64,000 nucleotides of DNA. It comes from Bdellovibrio sp. 22V (lineage in GTDB: Bacteria > Bdellovibrionota > Bdellovibrionia > Bdellovibrionales > Bdellovibrionaceae). Shown one piece after another: positions 1 to 8,093 of this stretch (position 1 is the first letter of the stretch; every line of letters starts with the position of its first letter). The stretch spans positions 2,170,001-2,234,000 of the forward strand of contig NZ_CP125854.1 of assembly GCF_030169785.1 (NCBI RefSeq), given 5' to 3'. A program made the position numbers and the translations under genes. The notes below the pieces were generated by a model. It was not told the origin of the DNA. It saw nothing but the letters and a program-made list of their open reading frames with translations, and ran no database searches.

Positions 1-519
1 TTGGGATTTACTGCCAACAAACTTCGCGATTCGTATCTGGAAGACATGGAGTGGAGCAGCTGGCTTTTGCAAGATCACTGGCGCTATTTCGTCGGGTATC
101 TTCGTCAGAAATTTCCGGACAGAATGGATTTGATGGAGCTCGCACATTGGGAGTGGGTCCTGGCGTGGCTCGAAATTCAACCGTTTGATATCGGCGCTTT
201 GGAATTCGGTTTGGTGGTGATCAATCCAAGTCTTCAGGTGGTTTCGTTATCTCAGGACAATCCTGTTTTAAAGCGAGACAAAGGTATGTATGCTTTTGTT
301 TACAGTGACGATCGCGGTACTGTGGTGGAAAGGTCACTGGACGTCTATGAAGCGCAAATCATCGACTTATTACAAGAAGATAGAAAGTACACACCTGAGC
401 AGTTGGTGCAAGCCGCGCTTTTAAGTGACGAAATAACACCACGGCTATCGCCCGAGGAATGGCAAAAAAAGTTTTTATCATTGCAAGCCGACGCTATACT
501 CATTTGTGTAAGTGGATAG
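1..519 (+). CDS. Partial hypothetical protein, C-terminal part
   Basis: The frame is open from the first base of the window to a stop at 517-519, so the gene very probably begins upstream; the TTG at base 1 is not a convincing start. The visible 172 residues are soluble, acidic and rich in Trp and Leu. A segment near residues 39-55 (FPDRMDLMELAHWEWVL) faintly resembles the FP.L.DLARLEW segment of HvfC/BufC-type (DUF2063) proteins, which act in copper-peptide maturation, but I see no BufA/BufB-like neighbour to support that. The last bases approach the leader of the outer-membrane gene starting at 549. Function unknown. Confidence 0.6.
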   Translation: MGFTANKLRDSYLEDMEWSSWLLQDHWRYFVGYLRQKFPDRMDLMELAHWEWVLAWLEIQPFDIGALEFGLVVINPSLQVVSLSQDNPVLKRDKGMYAFVYSDDRGTVVERSLDVYEAQIIDLLQEDRKYTPEQLVQAALLSDEITPRLSPEEWQKKFLSLQADAILICVSG

Positions 520-548
520 TTCAGATTCGACGAACAGGGAGAGTGAGT

Positions 549-1091
549 ATGAAATCTAAATTGTTGGTGTTAAGCGCGTTGTTGAGTGTAGGTCTTTTTG
601 CTTCCATCTCTGAAGCCCGCAGCACCGGTGGCGGTGTGATGTTGACGGCGAATGCGTTTATGCGCAACACAACCTCAAAGGTAGGCAGTGGTTCCGAAAG
701 CGAAAGCAAGGTGAGTACCTATGATTTGAAGCTGGGTTATCTTGGCGGTAGCGGCTTGTATCTGGGCGGTATCTACTCTATTTCCAAGACAGAAGGTAGC
801 GGCGCCTCAACGGACGGCAAAGCTTTAGGTGGCTCTATTGGTTATGTCGGAGCCAGCGGATTTTACGTGCAAGGTCACTACTTAGCGCAAGCAGAGTACG
901 GCGATTGGAAAGAGGGAACAGGTTTCCAAGGTGACTTCGGTTATATCACGAATGTCACAGGTGCTTTTATCGTGGGCGTTGAGCTTTCATATCGCGCGAT
1001 TGAGTATAAAAAAGACGAAACAGATGCTTCTGTTTCCAGTATTAAAACATCGGAGTTGATGCCACTTCTCACGGTCGGCTTTATTTTTTAA
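549..1091 (+). CDS. Small outer-membrane beta-barrel protein
   Basis: A 180-residue protein beginning MKSKLLVLSALLSVGLFASISEA, a classic signal peptide with cleavage near residue 23. The mature part alternates polar and hydrophobic residues, is rich in Gly, Ser, Tyr and Thr (for example YLGGSGLYLGGIYSISK) and ends in Phe, as outer-membrane barrels usually do. Size and composition suggest an eight-stranded barrel of the OmpX/OprG sort, but no specific family is recognised. An in-frame start at 459 would put 30 charged residues before the signal peptide; the ATG at 549 has a purine-rich GGGAGAG upstream and is preferred. A strong terminator follows, so the gene ends its transcript. Confidence 0.75.
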   Translation: MKSKLLVLSALLSVGLFASISEARSTGGGVMLTANAFMRNTTSKVGSGSESESKVSTYDLKLGYLGGSGLYLGGIYSISKTEGSGASTDGKALGGSIGYVGASGFYVQGHYLAQAEYGDWKEGTGFQGDFGYITNVTGAFIVGVELSYRAIEYKKDETDASVSSIKTSELMPLLTVGFIF

Positions 1092-1125
1092 GGACGAAAA
1101 ATATAAATTTTAGAACGTTATTGTG

Positions 1126-1152
1126 AGGCTCCCAGGACGGGAGCCTTTTTTA
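1126..1152 (+). terminator. Rho-independent terminator
   Basis: Eight-base-pair stem AGGCTCCC/GGGAGCCT with a five-base loop, followed by TTTTT and an AT-rich stretch. It closes the outer-membrane protein transcript 35 bases after its stop. Confidence 0.85.
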
Positions 1153-1161
1153 TTTTGCGGT

Positions 1162-2088
1162 CTATAGACCCTTAAGAATTTCGTTCAACATTTGCAGATG
1201 TGGCAGAGGATGTTTCCCGACGTGATCGATCATAAGCTTTTTTGCGGCCTCAGCTTTTGGAATGCCTTCAAAAGTAATCAAACGATCCATCGCATTCGCG
1301 GAAGACACGATAATCGCCAAAGGATCCTGTTCTTTCTCGCGCAGACCTTGAGGTCCCGTGCCGTTAATGGTTTCTTCGTGTTGCGCGATGATGTTGATGA
1401 CAGTTTGATCGAAGTGTTTTTTGTCGTGCACGCGCAAAGCACCTTCTCTTGGATGGCGATCCCACATCGCTTTGTCAGCGGCACTCATCGTATCGAGAGG
1501 CTGATTCAAGTTGAGCGTCGTATTGTGATGACCATAATCGTGCAGAAGAGCGCCCAAAGTCAGGAGCTGAGTTTTCTTAGGGTCGGTGACTCCCAATTTC
1601 TGAGCTAAAGCAATCGCCAGCGTTGAAACCGTCACGCCATGATGGGCGATATTTTTGTCGGTGTTTTCCATGTTCATGATCGCACCCATAGCCTGGGCGT
1701 TACTCATGATAAAGCTGACGTATTTACCGGCAGCATCTTTAGCATAGTTGTAGGACTCGACGTTGTCGGCGTTTTCAAAAACCTCTTCCGTATTGCTTTG
1801 CTGCGATCCTTGAATGATTTCAGCACGCGTTTGAATGTCCTTGTTCGAGGAGTTGTCATAAGCCGTTTCAATATTCTTCTGCAAGTAGTTGCGATAAGCG
1901 GCTTCCTCGTCATTGAGGATGTACATTTTGCGAAGCTTTTTGTCCTTAAGACGCTTAAGGCGTTCCCCTTCGAAACTGTCGCCGCGACGAAGGTAGAGAA
2001 CCATTTTCTCGTTGATCTTAACGTAAGCGTTGAAATCGATTTTTTGATCTCCGCGCAGGGTGCTTACGCGAATAGAAACATAATCCAT
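1162..2088 (-). CDS. HD-GYP-related signalling protein with degenerate GYP motif
   Basis: A 308-residue cytoplasmic protein. Residues about 15-75 (FNAYVKINEKMVLYLRRGDS and following) form a small module also found at residues 155-212 of the protein encoded at 5548-6936. Residues about 145-300 are an HD-GYP-like phosphohydrolase domain: HH at 149-150, HD at 183-184 (LLHDYGHH), HP at 212-213 and QHEETINGTGPQGL at 236-249. Family enzymes hydrolyse cyclic di-GMP; here the HDIGK lysine is replaced by His and the GYP triplet reads G-P without the Tyr, so metal binding may remain but activity is uncertain. AAGGA lies eight bases before the ATG. It is divergent from the phosphotransfer-like gene, with 34 bases between the start codons. 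Confidence 0.8.
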   Translation of the reverse strand: MDYVSIRVSTLRGDQKIDFNAYVKINEKMVLYLRRGDSFEGERLKRLKDKKLRKMYILNDEEAAYRNYLQKNIETAYDNSSNKDIQTRAEIIQGSQQSNTEEVFENADNVESYNYAKDAAGKYVSFIMSNAQAMGAIMNMENTDKNIAHHGVTVSTLAIALAQKLGVTDPKKTQLLTLGALLHDYGHHNTTLNLNQPLDTMSAADKAMWDRHPREGALRVHDKKHFDQTVINIIAQHEETINGTGPQGLREKEQDPLAIIVSSANAMDRLITFEGIPKAEAAKKLMIDHVGKHPLPHLQMLNEILKGL

Positions 2089-2122
2089 TGCCTGAGTTTC
2101 CTTCGGTTGTTATCGTGAACCT

Positions 2123-2638
2123 ATGTCGATTGATAAAGAAATTGTAGAAGATTTTGTGAGTGAGTCAAAGACCTTAATTGAGGAATTGATAGACCTTCTC
2201 GAAGGTATTGAAGGTGATTTTTCTCAGGTTCTTAAGTTGGCCGATTATGGCAACAACGTCGACCGCATCATGGGGGGAGCGAAAAGTTTAGCGATGCTCG
2301 CGCCTCCGGATCACGCTCTTCATATGATTTCTGACTACGCAGCTCTTTGCAAAGCCGTCGGTTACAAGGCGTCGCAAATCACCGACAATGAACAATTTTT
2401 TGATGTGTGCGTAGCCGTATTGTTAGACGCCACGGAAACCCTGAGCACGCTGCTAAGTAATATTCACGAAGATGGCAAAGTCTTACGCGAAACAATTCCG
2501 CAAGCCTTCATCGAGCGATTGCGTTGGGTCTCAAGCCAATTCAGCGAAGCCTACAGTATGAGCGTCGGCACAGGCGCAACGCCACAAAAGCTAAAACAAT
2601 CCGAAATCGACGACCTCCTCAAAAAGCTCGGCCTCTAA
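2123..2638 (+). CDS. Phosphotransfer-like protein with CheZ-like C-terminal peptide
   Basis: A 171-residue acidic, helical protein. Residues 41-56 (DYGNNVDRIMGGAKSL) align with the HPt/CheA P1 signature AHxLKGxA, but the phosphoacceptor His is replaced by Asp47, so classical phosphotransfer is not expected. The extreme C-terminus (157-171, LKQSEIDDLLKKLGL) closely resembles the end of E. coli CheZ (QDQVDDLLDSLGF), the peptide that binds phosphorylated CheY, and also the EIDxLL motif at the N-terminus of FliM. I infer an adaptor that binds a CheY-like receiver, perhaps the one encoded at 7460-7885. There is no clear Shine-Dalgarno sequence before the ATG. It ends three bases from the convergent queG stop. 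Confidence 0.75.
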   Translation: MSIDKEIVEDFVSESKTLIEELIDLLEGIEGDFSQVLKLADYGNNVDRIMGGAKSLAMLAPPDHALHMISDYAALCKAVGYKASQITDNEQFFDVCVAVLLDATETLSTLLSNIHEDGKVLRETIPQAFIERLRWVSSQFSEAYSMSVGTGATPQKLKQSEIDDLLKKLGL

Positions 2639-2641
2639 AAA

Positions 2642-3706
2642 TCAGCGGGCATCTTTTCCGAGTTGGGTGAGAGTCCATTGGGCGAGTTCGCCGAGTTTTT
2701 CGTGTGTTTGCAGTTCGGACACTTCGTTTGTGAGGGAGTGCAGTCGACGGTTGGCGACGACGATCAGGGCATTTCTTTTTAAGCCGAAAGAGCCAGCGCG
2801 GGCGAGCGGAGTTCCTAAGAAATCGCGGCCGATTTTTTTTCCTGAAGCCGTCAGAATATAGCGGAGATCTTCAACCAAGAGCTGCTCATCGTTGTCATTT
2901 AAGGGCAATGATTTTTCGATGGAAAGCTGTCCCTTAAAAACTTTTTGATTCCAAGGACACACTGTTTGGCACAGATCACAGCCAAAAAACCAATCGCCGA
3001 TTTTTTCGCGCAAGTCTTCGGCAGGAACTTGGCGCGATTCAATCGTCAAATAGGAAATGCATTTACGCGCATCCATCTTACGCGGTTCGAGCAAAGCTCC
3101 TGTGGGGCAGACGTCGATGCATCGAGTGCAGGTGCCGCAAAAATCCGGCAGCGGAGAAAACTCTGTTTGCATATTCAGTGACGAATAAATTTCGCCAATA
3201 AAAAACAAGCTGCCTTTTTTGGGATGAATCAGACACGTGTTTTTCCCGACCCAGCCTAAGCCCGCGCGTTTCGCAAGATCGCGCTCCAGCACGGGGCTGC
3301 TATCTGTGAATGGCAAAAACTCTTCTCCAGGAAAAAGCTCTTGCAGTTTTTTACAGAGAACTCCCATGCGCTCTTTAAACCAGAAATGATAGTCCATGCC
3401 TTGGGCATAAAGACTCACGCGCGCTTGCTTCAGGGGAAAGTCGGTTTTGCGTTCAGGGTGGGGGTAATACGGAATCGCAAAGACCAATGCACTTTGGGCG
3501 CGCGGCCACTTCGATTGCGGGTTTTCTTTGATCGGCGCATGTTCTTCAAGATATTTCATGTCCCCGTGAAGACCTTCGTTGAGCCACTCGCGATAAAACT
3601 CAAAACTCAAAGGTTTGCTCAATGACGTGAAACCGAAATGGGAAAACCCCAATTCTTCAATGGTTTCATCAATAAGAGACTTCATCTCCTGTGGCGTCAC
3701 GAACAA
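2642..3706 (-). CDS. queG: Epoxyqueuosine reductase QueG
   Basis: QueG reduces epoxyqueuosine to queuosine in tRNA, the last step of queuosine synthesis, using cobalamin and two 4Fe-4S clusters. The 354-residue length is normal for the family. Visible hallmarks are the central block RAGLGWVGKNTCLIHPKKGS, then ferredoxin-like motifs CGTCTRCIDVCPTGAL and CDLCQTVCPWN, which together provide the eight cluster cysteines. The longest frame starts at TTG 3706; GTG at 3700 or ATG at 3685 are alternatives and the ribosome site does not decide between them. It is divergent from cca with about 40 bases between starts. A queD gene is present at 43507-43866, consistent with a full queuosine pathway in the organism. 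Confidence 0.93.
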   Translation of the reverse strand: MFVTPQEMKSLIDETIEELGFSHFGFTSLSKPLSFEFYREWLNEGLHGDMKYLEEHAPIKENPQSKWPRAQSALVFAIPYYPHPERKTDFPLKQARVSLYAQGMDYHFWFKERMGVLCKKLQELFPGEEFLPFTDSSPVLERDLAKRAGLGWVGKNTCLIHPKKGSLFFIGEIYSSLNMQTEFSPLPDFCGTCTRCIDVCPTGALLEPRKMDARKCISYLTIESRQVPAEDLREKIGDWFFGCDLCQTVCPWNQKVFKGQLSIEKSLPLNDNDEQLLVEDLRYILTASGKKIGRDFLGTPLARAGSFGLKRNALIVVANRRLHSLTNEVSELQTHEKLGELAQWTLTQLGKDAR

Positions 3707-3745
3707 ACTCTTTCTTTCAGGCCGGTCTTTTTCTACAATGAGGAC

Positions 3746-4948
3746 ATGTCACAAGTCCAAAAACTCTTGGAATCTCATCCTCATTGGGCGGCTGTGGAGG
3801 CAATTTACCACAGGTTGCAAGCGCATGGCTACAAGGCCTTTTTGGCCGGGGGCTGTGTGCGCGATGCCCTTTTGGGTATTCAGGCTAACGACTTGGACTT
3901 AGCGACGGATGCGACTCCCGATCAAATTGAGTCTCTTTTTGAAAAAACGGTCAACGTCGGAAAGGTCTTCGGCGTGATGCGAGTTCTCGTCGAAGGGGCC
4001 GACATCGAGGTCGCGACATTCCGAACGGATATGGATTATAAAGATGGCCGTCGGCCTGAAGGGGTTGAGTTTTCGTCGCCGCAAGAAGACGCTCAACGCC
4101 GCGATTTCACGGTGAACGCGCTTTTTTATGATCTCGTGAGCAAAGACGTGCTTGATTATGTTCACGGGCAAGAAGATCTGGCAGCGCGTATTTTGCGCAC
4201 GGTGGGCGAACCGGAAAAACGTTTTCAAGAAGATCATTTGCGTTTGTTGAGAGCCGCGCGTTTTTCCGCGCAGTTGGATTTTGATATTGAAGAAAGAAGC
4301 TTTGCGGCCGTCAGCAAGATGGCGTCGCTTGTCAAGCGAGTCAGTGGCGAGCGCATTCGCGACGAAATGGCCAAGCTTTTAAAAGCCAAAGCACTGCGCC
4401 GAGGGCTGGACATCATGTCGATGTCGGGGTTAATGAAAGAACTTTTTCCTTTCCGCGAGCGCGATAACTCCTGGACCGATCATCCCGCCGTGGAGGCCTG
4501 GCAGAATTTCAGTCTTTTTTTTGCTAAGGCAGAGAAATCTGAACTCGAACAAGGCCTGAAGCTCTTGCGACTTTCCGTGAAAGAAATGCGCGCCATTGAA
4601 AGAGCTTGGACCCTGTGGAAGTCGCCCGAAGATTTTTTCAAACAAAGCATGGGTCAGCGTTTGCAGCGTTTGCAAGAAGACGGCGTTCTTTATGCTTTAC
4701 AGATTTTGTTACGACAAAACACTTTATGGAAGCTTGAAATCGAAGAGCTTTTCGCCGAGTGGTCCTTTTGGCAACAGCAATTGCCGAAGCCGTTTTTAAA
4801 CGGAGAAGATATCAAAGGACAGTTGAGCGGTAAAGCTATCGGGGAGTGTCTGGCATTGGCCTACGAACAACAACTAGAACGTAAACTGCGCAGTCGTGAC
4901 GAGGCTTTGCAGTGGTTGCAGAAATATTTGGAAAGAGAGCCGTCTTAG
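3746..4948 (+). CDS. cca: CCA-adding tRNA nucleotidyltransferase family protein
   Basis: A class II nucleotidyltransferase of 400 residues. The N-terminus carries the family core FLAGGCVRDALLG followed by DLDLATDA, whose two Asp residues bind the catalytic metals; next come RRDFTVNALFYD and RRP (DGRRPEGVEF), used in nucleotide selection, then the neck region RFSAQLDF. Such enzymes add CCA to tRNA 3' ends or act as poly(A) polymerases; the domain order and length fit CCA addition, but the two activities cannot be separated by eye. The ATG at 3746 with GAGG just upstream is preferred over an in-frame ATG at 3638 that would overlap queG. The RDD membrane gene starts at the base after its stop. 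Confidence 0.88.
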   Translation: MSQVQKLLESHPHWAAVEAIYHRLQAHGYKAFLAGGCVRDALLGIQANDLDLATDATPDQIESLFEKTVNVGKVFGVMRVLVEGADIEVATFRTDMDYKDGRRPEGVEFSSPQEDAQRRDFTVNALFYDLVSKDVLDYVHGQEDLAARILRTVGEPEKRFQEDHLRLLRAARFSAQLDFDIEERSFAAVSKMASLVKRVSGERIRDEMAKLLKAKALRRGLDIMSMSGLMKELFPFRERDNSWTDHPAVEAWQNFSLFFAKAEKSELEQGLKLLRLSVKEMRAIERAWTLWKSPEDFFKQSMGQRLQRLQEDGVLYALQILLRQNTLWKLEIEELFAEWSFWQQQLPKPFLNGEDIKGQLSGKAIGECLALAYEQQLERKLRSRDEALQWLQKYLEREPS

Positions 4949-5551
4949 ATGGAATTCGCATATGTTCCAAGTACGTGGAAGAGATTTTTTGCCCACGGAA
5001 TTGATCAGTTATTTATTCTGCCTTTCTATTTGCCTTTTGCGGGAGTTTTCTTTCGCCTGGCATTCACGGAAGATGATGTCTTTCTTAATTTTATCCAGCT
5101 TGCGGTTTTGTTTTTAATTCCTGCTTTGTTTGAATTTGTGTTTTTATATTTGCTGCAGGCGACTCCGGGAAAGTGGTTCCTGGGATTGCGGGTGGTGCCG
5201 GCGGGGGATTATCAAAAGCCCTTGCATTGGTCGCAATGTGTGCTTCGTGCGCTCGCAGGCCGATTGAGTTTCTTTTTCTCGTGGGCCATTTATGCCTTGG
5301 CCTTCTTTCGCTACGATCGCACACATCTCTGTGACTGGGTGGCTGAGACTCGCGTGGTGCAAGCGACTCCCAGAGCGAATAAAGCCGAGCTGCGCTGGAT
5401 TGTGGGCGTCATCTTCGTCCTTCTTTATGCTTATGAGGGACTTGTTTCTTCCCAAATGATTTTAAAATCAATTGATTGGTCTAATCGCCAGGCGAATTTG
5501 CGGGAAGTTTTCGACATTCAAGATTATGTCGATGTCACCTTTGAAGACTAA
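4949..5551 (+). CDS. RDD-family membrane protein
   Basis: A 200-residue integral membrane protein with the three RDD landmarks: Arg in WKRFFAHGIDQ with the first Asp in HGIDQ near the N-terminus, TPGKWFLGLRVV in the middle, and DWVAETRVV toward the end. Four to five hydrophobic segments are visible. RDD proteins are mostly uncharacterised; some affect sodium/proton exchange or surface maturation. It directly follows the cca stop with no gap, so translation is probably coupled. Its stop overlaps that of the convergent HD gene by four bases (CTAA). Confidence 0.85.
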   Translation: MEFAYVPSTWKRFFAHGIDQLFILPFYLPFAGVFFRLAFTEDDVFLNFIQLAVLFLIPALFEFVFLYLLQATPGKWFLGLRVVPAGDYQKPLHWSQCVLRALAGRLSFFFSWAIYALAFFRYDRTHLCDWVAETRVVQATPRANKAELRWIVGVIFVLLYAYEGLVSSQMILKSIDWSNRQANLREVFDIQDYVDVTFED

Positions 5552-6936
5552 GCGGCCGGCTTCCATTTCTTAAAGATTTGCGTGGTGAGAATCAGATCCA
5601 CTTCGCCATTACCTTTCATCGCATTATCACGAAGAACGCTGATCGCTTGGGTTGGCGTGCAAGTTTGTGCGCCTTCTTGCAGAGCGGTGAGTTCATGGAA
5701 GCGATAAGCCAAACTCATGAGCTTTCCAAACTCTGTTAAGTCGCTGCTTTCGGGCTGTTTGGGGAATCCTGTTCGTGCGCTGTTTTCGCGGTGCTGAGCA
5801 ATCGCTTCAGAAATCTCTGGAGACAAAGGCACTTTTTTGCTCTTAACCATAATCACAGAGCGGTCGGGATAAAGTTTATACTGCGCGAGCTCTTCATCTG
5901 AGTACTTGCTGACAGGTTTATCGCCAACAGAGGCGGGAAGCTGCGCCAAGCCGACATTATGAAGAAGTCCGGCAATCGCGGCACTTTCACGCTTTTCCTG
6001 ATTCCAGCCTAAGAGTTGCGCGAAGTAAGCGCCGTAAGCGGAAAGACAGATGCAGTCGTGATAGAGCGAACGCGTGTTGCCTGCGAAGCGAAAGATCTCT
6101 TCAAAGAGAGTCTCTGAATCCATGTCTTTGGTAAGTTCAAAATCGGCGACGATGCTTTTGCATTTTTCGTAAATCAGCTTTCCTTCCTGATAGTCCGTTG
6201 CGGCGCCATTCAGGAATTGCGTCATGATTTCATAGATCGCTTTTTTAGAGCGGTGAAACTTTTCGGTCATGGAAATCGGCAAAGGTTCGTTACGCTGACT
6301 CATGACCGTCCGGGCATACTCAAAAAACTCTTTCATCTGAGTTTTCTTGATGTACATCTGCTGTTTCAAGTTTTTGAATTTAAGAAGCTGTTTTTCTTCA
6401 ACGCAATCGCCGTTTTTACGAATTAAGATCGAGCGCTGGTTAGCTGGAAGATGGCAGAAAACATCGAAGTTCACGTTTGTCTGGGCGTCCATATCGCGCA
6501 AATCCACAGGCATTAATGCTGTGATCGGCAGGCAGTCGCCTTCCATTTCAATCGGAGCGAGTTGCAAAACCATGTCGGAGATAAACTCACGGTCGAAATT
6601 GATGTGCATCAAGTGATCTGCGCCGTTCTTTCTGACGACGTTGAAGTCCAAAGGGGCTTCAGCAGAGTGCAGAACAATGATCGGGCAGTTGGGATAATTC
6701 ATTTTCGCGGACTGCACCCATTCGTTGGTTTTGTTGGTGCCGTCTTGTCCGTCGATAAGAGCGAGAATGGGAGAAAAGTCTTCAGAAGAGGTTGTTTCCA
6801 GGAGGTCATCAACGGAGCGGAAATGCTTCAGTTGATAGGGATAGTAACCCTTCAGGATGACAGCGACGGCCTCCCAGAAGGAGTCACGGGGACTCGCTAC
6901 AAGGACGTCAACTGTCCGACCTGAAGGATTTGCCAT
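5548..6936 (-). CDS. Receiver-like / HD-GYP-like signalling protein with eroded motifs
   Basis: A 462-residue protein in three parts. Residues 8-130 look like a response-regulator receiver (LALIDGQ at the phospho-Asp strand, IIVLHSAE at the switch strand) but lack the paired acidic residues normally found at the end of strand 1. Residues 155-212 are the small module shared with the protein at 1162-2088 (ILIRKNGD.., QMYIKKTQ). Residues 285-400 are an HD-GYP-like domain in which HD is HN (LLHNVG, 325-330) and the GYP region reads ARTGFP. Loss of the metal-binding Asp suggests a sensor or binding role. The start abuts the cheX stop, so it is the last gene of a cheY-cheX-HD operon. Confidence 0.82.
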   Translation of the reverse strand: MANPSGRTVDVLVASPRDSFWEAVAVILKGYYPYQLKHFRSVDDLLETTSSEDFSPILALIDGQDGTNKTNEWVQSAKMNYPNCPIIVLHSAEAPLDFNVVRKNGADHLMHINFDREFISDMVLQLAPIEMEGDCLPITALMPVDLRDMDAQTNVNFDVFCHLPANQRSILIRKNGDCVEEKQLLKFKNLKQQMYIKKTQMKEFFEYARTVMSQRNEPLPISMTEKFHRSKKAIYEIMTQFLNGAATDYQEGKLIYEKCKSIVADFELTKDMDSETLFEEIFRFAGNTRSLYHDCICLSAYGAYFAQLLGWNQEKRESAAIAGLLHNVGLAQLPASVGDKPVSKYSDEELAQYKLYPDRSVIMVKSKKVPLSPEISEAIAQHRENSARTGFPKQPESSDLTEFGKLMSLAYRFHELTALQEGAQTCTPTQAISVLRDNAMKGNGEVDLILTTQIFKKWKPAA

Positions 6937-7437
6937 TTAGGCCACCGTTATCTCCACATAAAAAGTGGATCCATTCGTAAGATTAAAAGGAATAACTAAC
7001 GTAGCACCTTTATCTGCTTGAGTGATTTTGAAATCACCTGCGATCACCGTCGGAATCGCCATTTCGAAGTTATACCCAAGTTGGTTCAACGTCGTCTTCG
7101 CGGAGCCGTAGATCATATTTGTCATCTCACCAACAGCGTCGGAAACTTCGCCGTTGATCTCGGTGTATTTTTCACCAAGCATGTTCTCAAGAATATGGAA
7201 GATGCTCTCTTTACCGTAAGAGATCAAAAGAGTGCCTTTAAGGGGAGGGGCGACCATACCGACCATGCCGGCGATTTCACCTTTAAGAACGAACTGAGGT
7301 TCGATAAAAGGTTTTCCCGGAGTGGCATCGGTTTGAGCCATCGTTTTAAGTGTTTTAACAACTCCATCGACAAAAGCACTGATCAGGCGTTTGTCGAAGA
7401 GAGGATTGAGCGCTTCAACTTTCGGTGCAGCAGACAT
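6937..7437 (-). CDS. cheX: CheX-type CheY-P phosphatase
   Basis: CheX proteins dephosphorylate CheY-P, resetting the chemotaxis signal. The 166-residue protein has the family signature ExxN in DAVGEMTNMIYG (E104, N107), the acid and amide that position water at the CheY phospho-Asp. Other family features are FVLKGEIAGMVGM near residues 49-61 and the C-terminal strand FYVEITVA. It lies 22 bases downstream of cheY and abuts the HD gene, a typical three-gene operon. A GGAG lies about ten bases before the ATG. CheX is usually a homodimer in the cytoplasm; its catalytic residues are intact here. Confidence 0.9.
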   Translation of the reverse strand: MSAAPKVEALNPLFDKRLISAFVDGVVKTLKTMAQTDATPGKPFIEPQFVLKGEIAGMVGMVAPPLKGTLLISYGKESIFHILENMLGEKYTEINGEVSDAVGEMTNMIYGSAKTTLNQLGYNFEMAIPTVIAGDFKITQADKGATLVIPFNLTNGSTFYVEITVA

Positions 7438-7459
7438 GAATTAAATCTCCAAAACTAGA

Positions 7460-7885
7460 TTAAGATGCCTTCGCTGTTGCCGAAGGATTGTGTTTCGCGT
7501 AAACGCGCTCCATTTTTCCTTTCAAAGTCGCTGAATTGAAAGGCTTCACTACGTAATCAGACACACCGGCTTTTGCCGCTTCAAGAATGTGTTTTTGCTC
7601 AGACTCCGCCGTTACTAACATAAAGGGGACTGACTTAAAGCGAGGGTCTGCCTTACAGCTTTTTAATAGGTCGATTCCCTGCATGCCGGGCATATTCCAG
7701 TCCGAAATAATGAATCCATAAGGCTGGCCCGCATCATGAGCTGCCTGGATCATAGGCAGGGCCGTTTTGCCATCGTCCGCTTCTTCGACATTGGTATAGC
7801 CAAGCTCATTTAGCACTTTTTTGATGATTTTCCGCATAGTTGCGAAGTCGTCGACGACTAAAAACTTAGTATTTGTGGGAAACAT
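7460..7885 (-). CDS. cheY: CheY-like single-domain response regulator
   Basis: A stand-alone receiver of 141 residues with all functional positions intact: D12-D13 (VDDFATMRK), phospho-acceptor D62 (ISDWNMPGMQG), T92 (LVTAES) and K114 (VVKPF). The DWNMPGMQG segment is characteristic of chemotaxis CheY proteins that bind the flagellar switch. The chosen ATG at 7885 has AGGAG seven bases upstream; a longer frame from 7924 would run through the likely promoter. The downstream gene cheX encodes its probable phosphatase. A short Ala/Ser-rich tail (NPSATAKAS) follows the fold. Confidence 0.93.
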   Translation of the reverse strand: MFPTNTKFLVVDDFATMRKIIKKVLNELGYTNVEEADDGKTALPMIQAAHDAGQPYGFIISDWNMPGMQGIDLLKSCKADPRFKSVPFMLVTAESEQKHILEAAKAGVSDYVVKPFNSATLKGKMERVYAKHNPSATAKAS

Positions 7886-7925
7886 AATATCTCCTGAAAT
7901 AAGGGAAACTTGTAAAATCCACATG

Positions 7926-7953
7926 CTTATCGGTCTAGTTTTTTAAAACTAGA
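7926..7953 (-). promoter_or_regulatory. Putative cheY promoter: sigma-28-like -10 with adjoining palindrome
   Basis: Reading the minus strand, ACCGATAA (7934-7927) matches the flagellar sigma-28 -10 consensus GCCGATAA in seven of eight bases, 41 bases before the cheY ATG. Directly upstream is a near-perfect palindrome (arms TCTAGTTTT and AAAACTAGA, two-base spacer, 7934-7953) that fills the -10/-35 spacer. A canonical TAAA at the expected -35 distance is missing, so a regulator binding the palindrome may replace it. Prediction only. Confidence 0.4.
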
Positions 7954-8093
7954 GTCCAAACCTATTGCGAATTCCAGAAATTGTTGTCAGACTTTATTAC
8001 AGGTGGTCGTGCTACTTTTGGACATGAGTCCTGGGTGGCGTACAAGGTTTAGACGGATTTAAAACTAAAACAATTTAGCGGGAGGGAGCAAGG

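Noticed and set aside
459-548. N-terminal extension of the outer-membrane protein
   Set aside because: It would place charged residues before a clear signal peptide and has no ribosome site.
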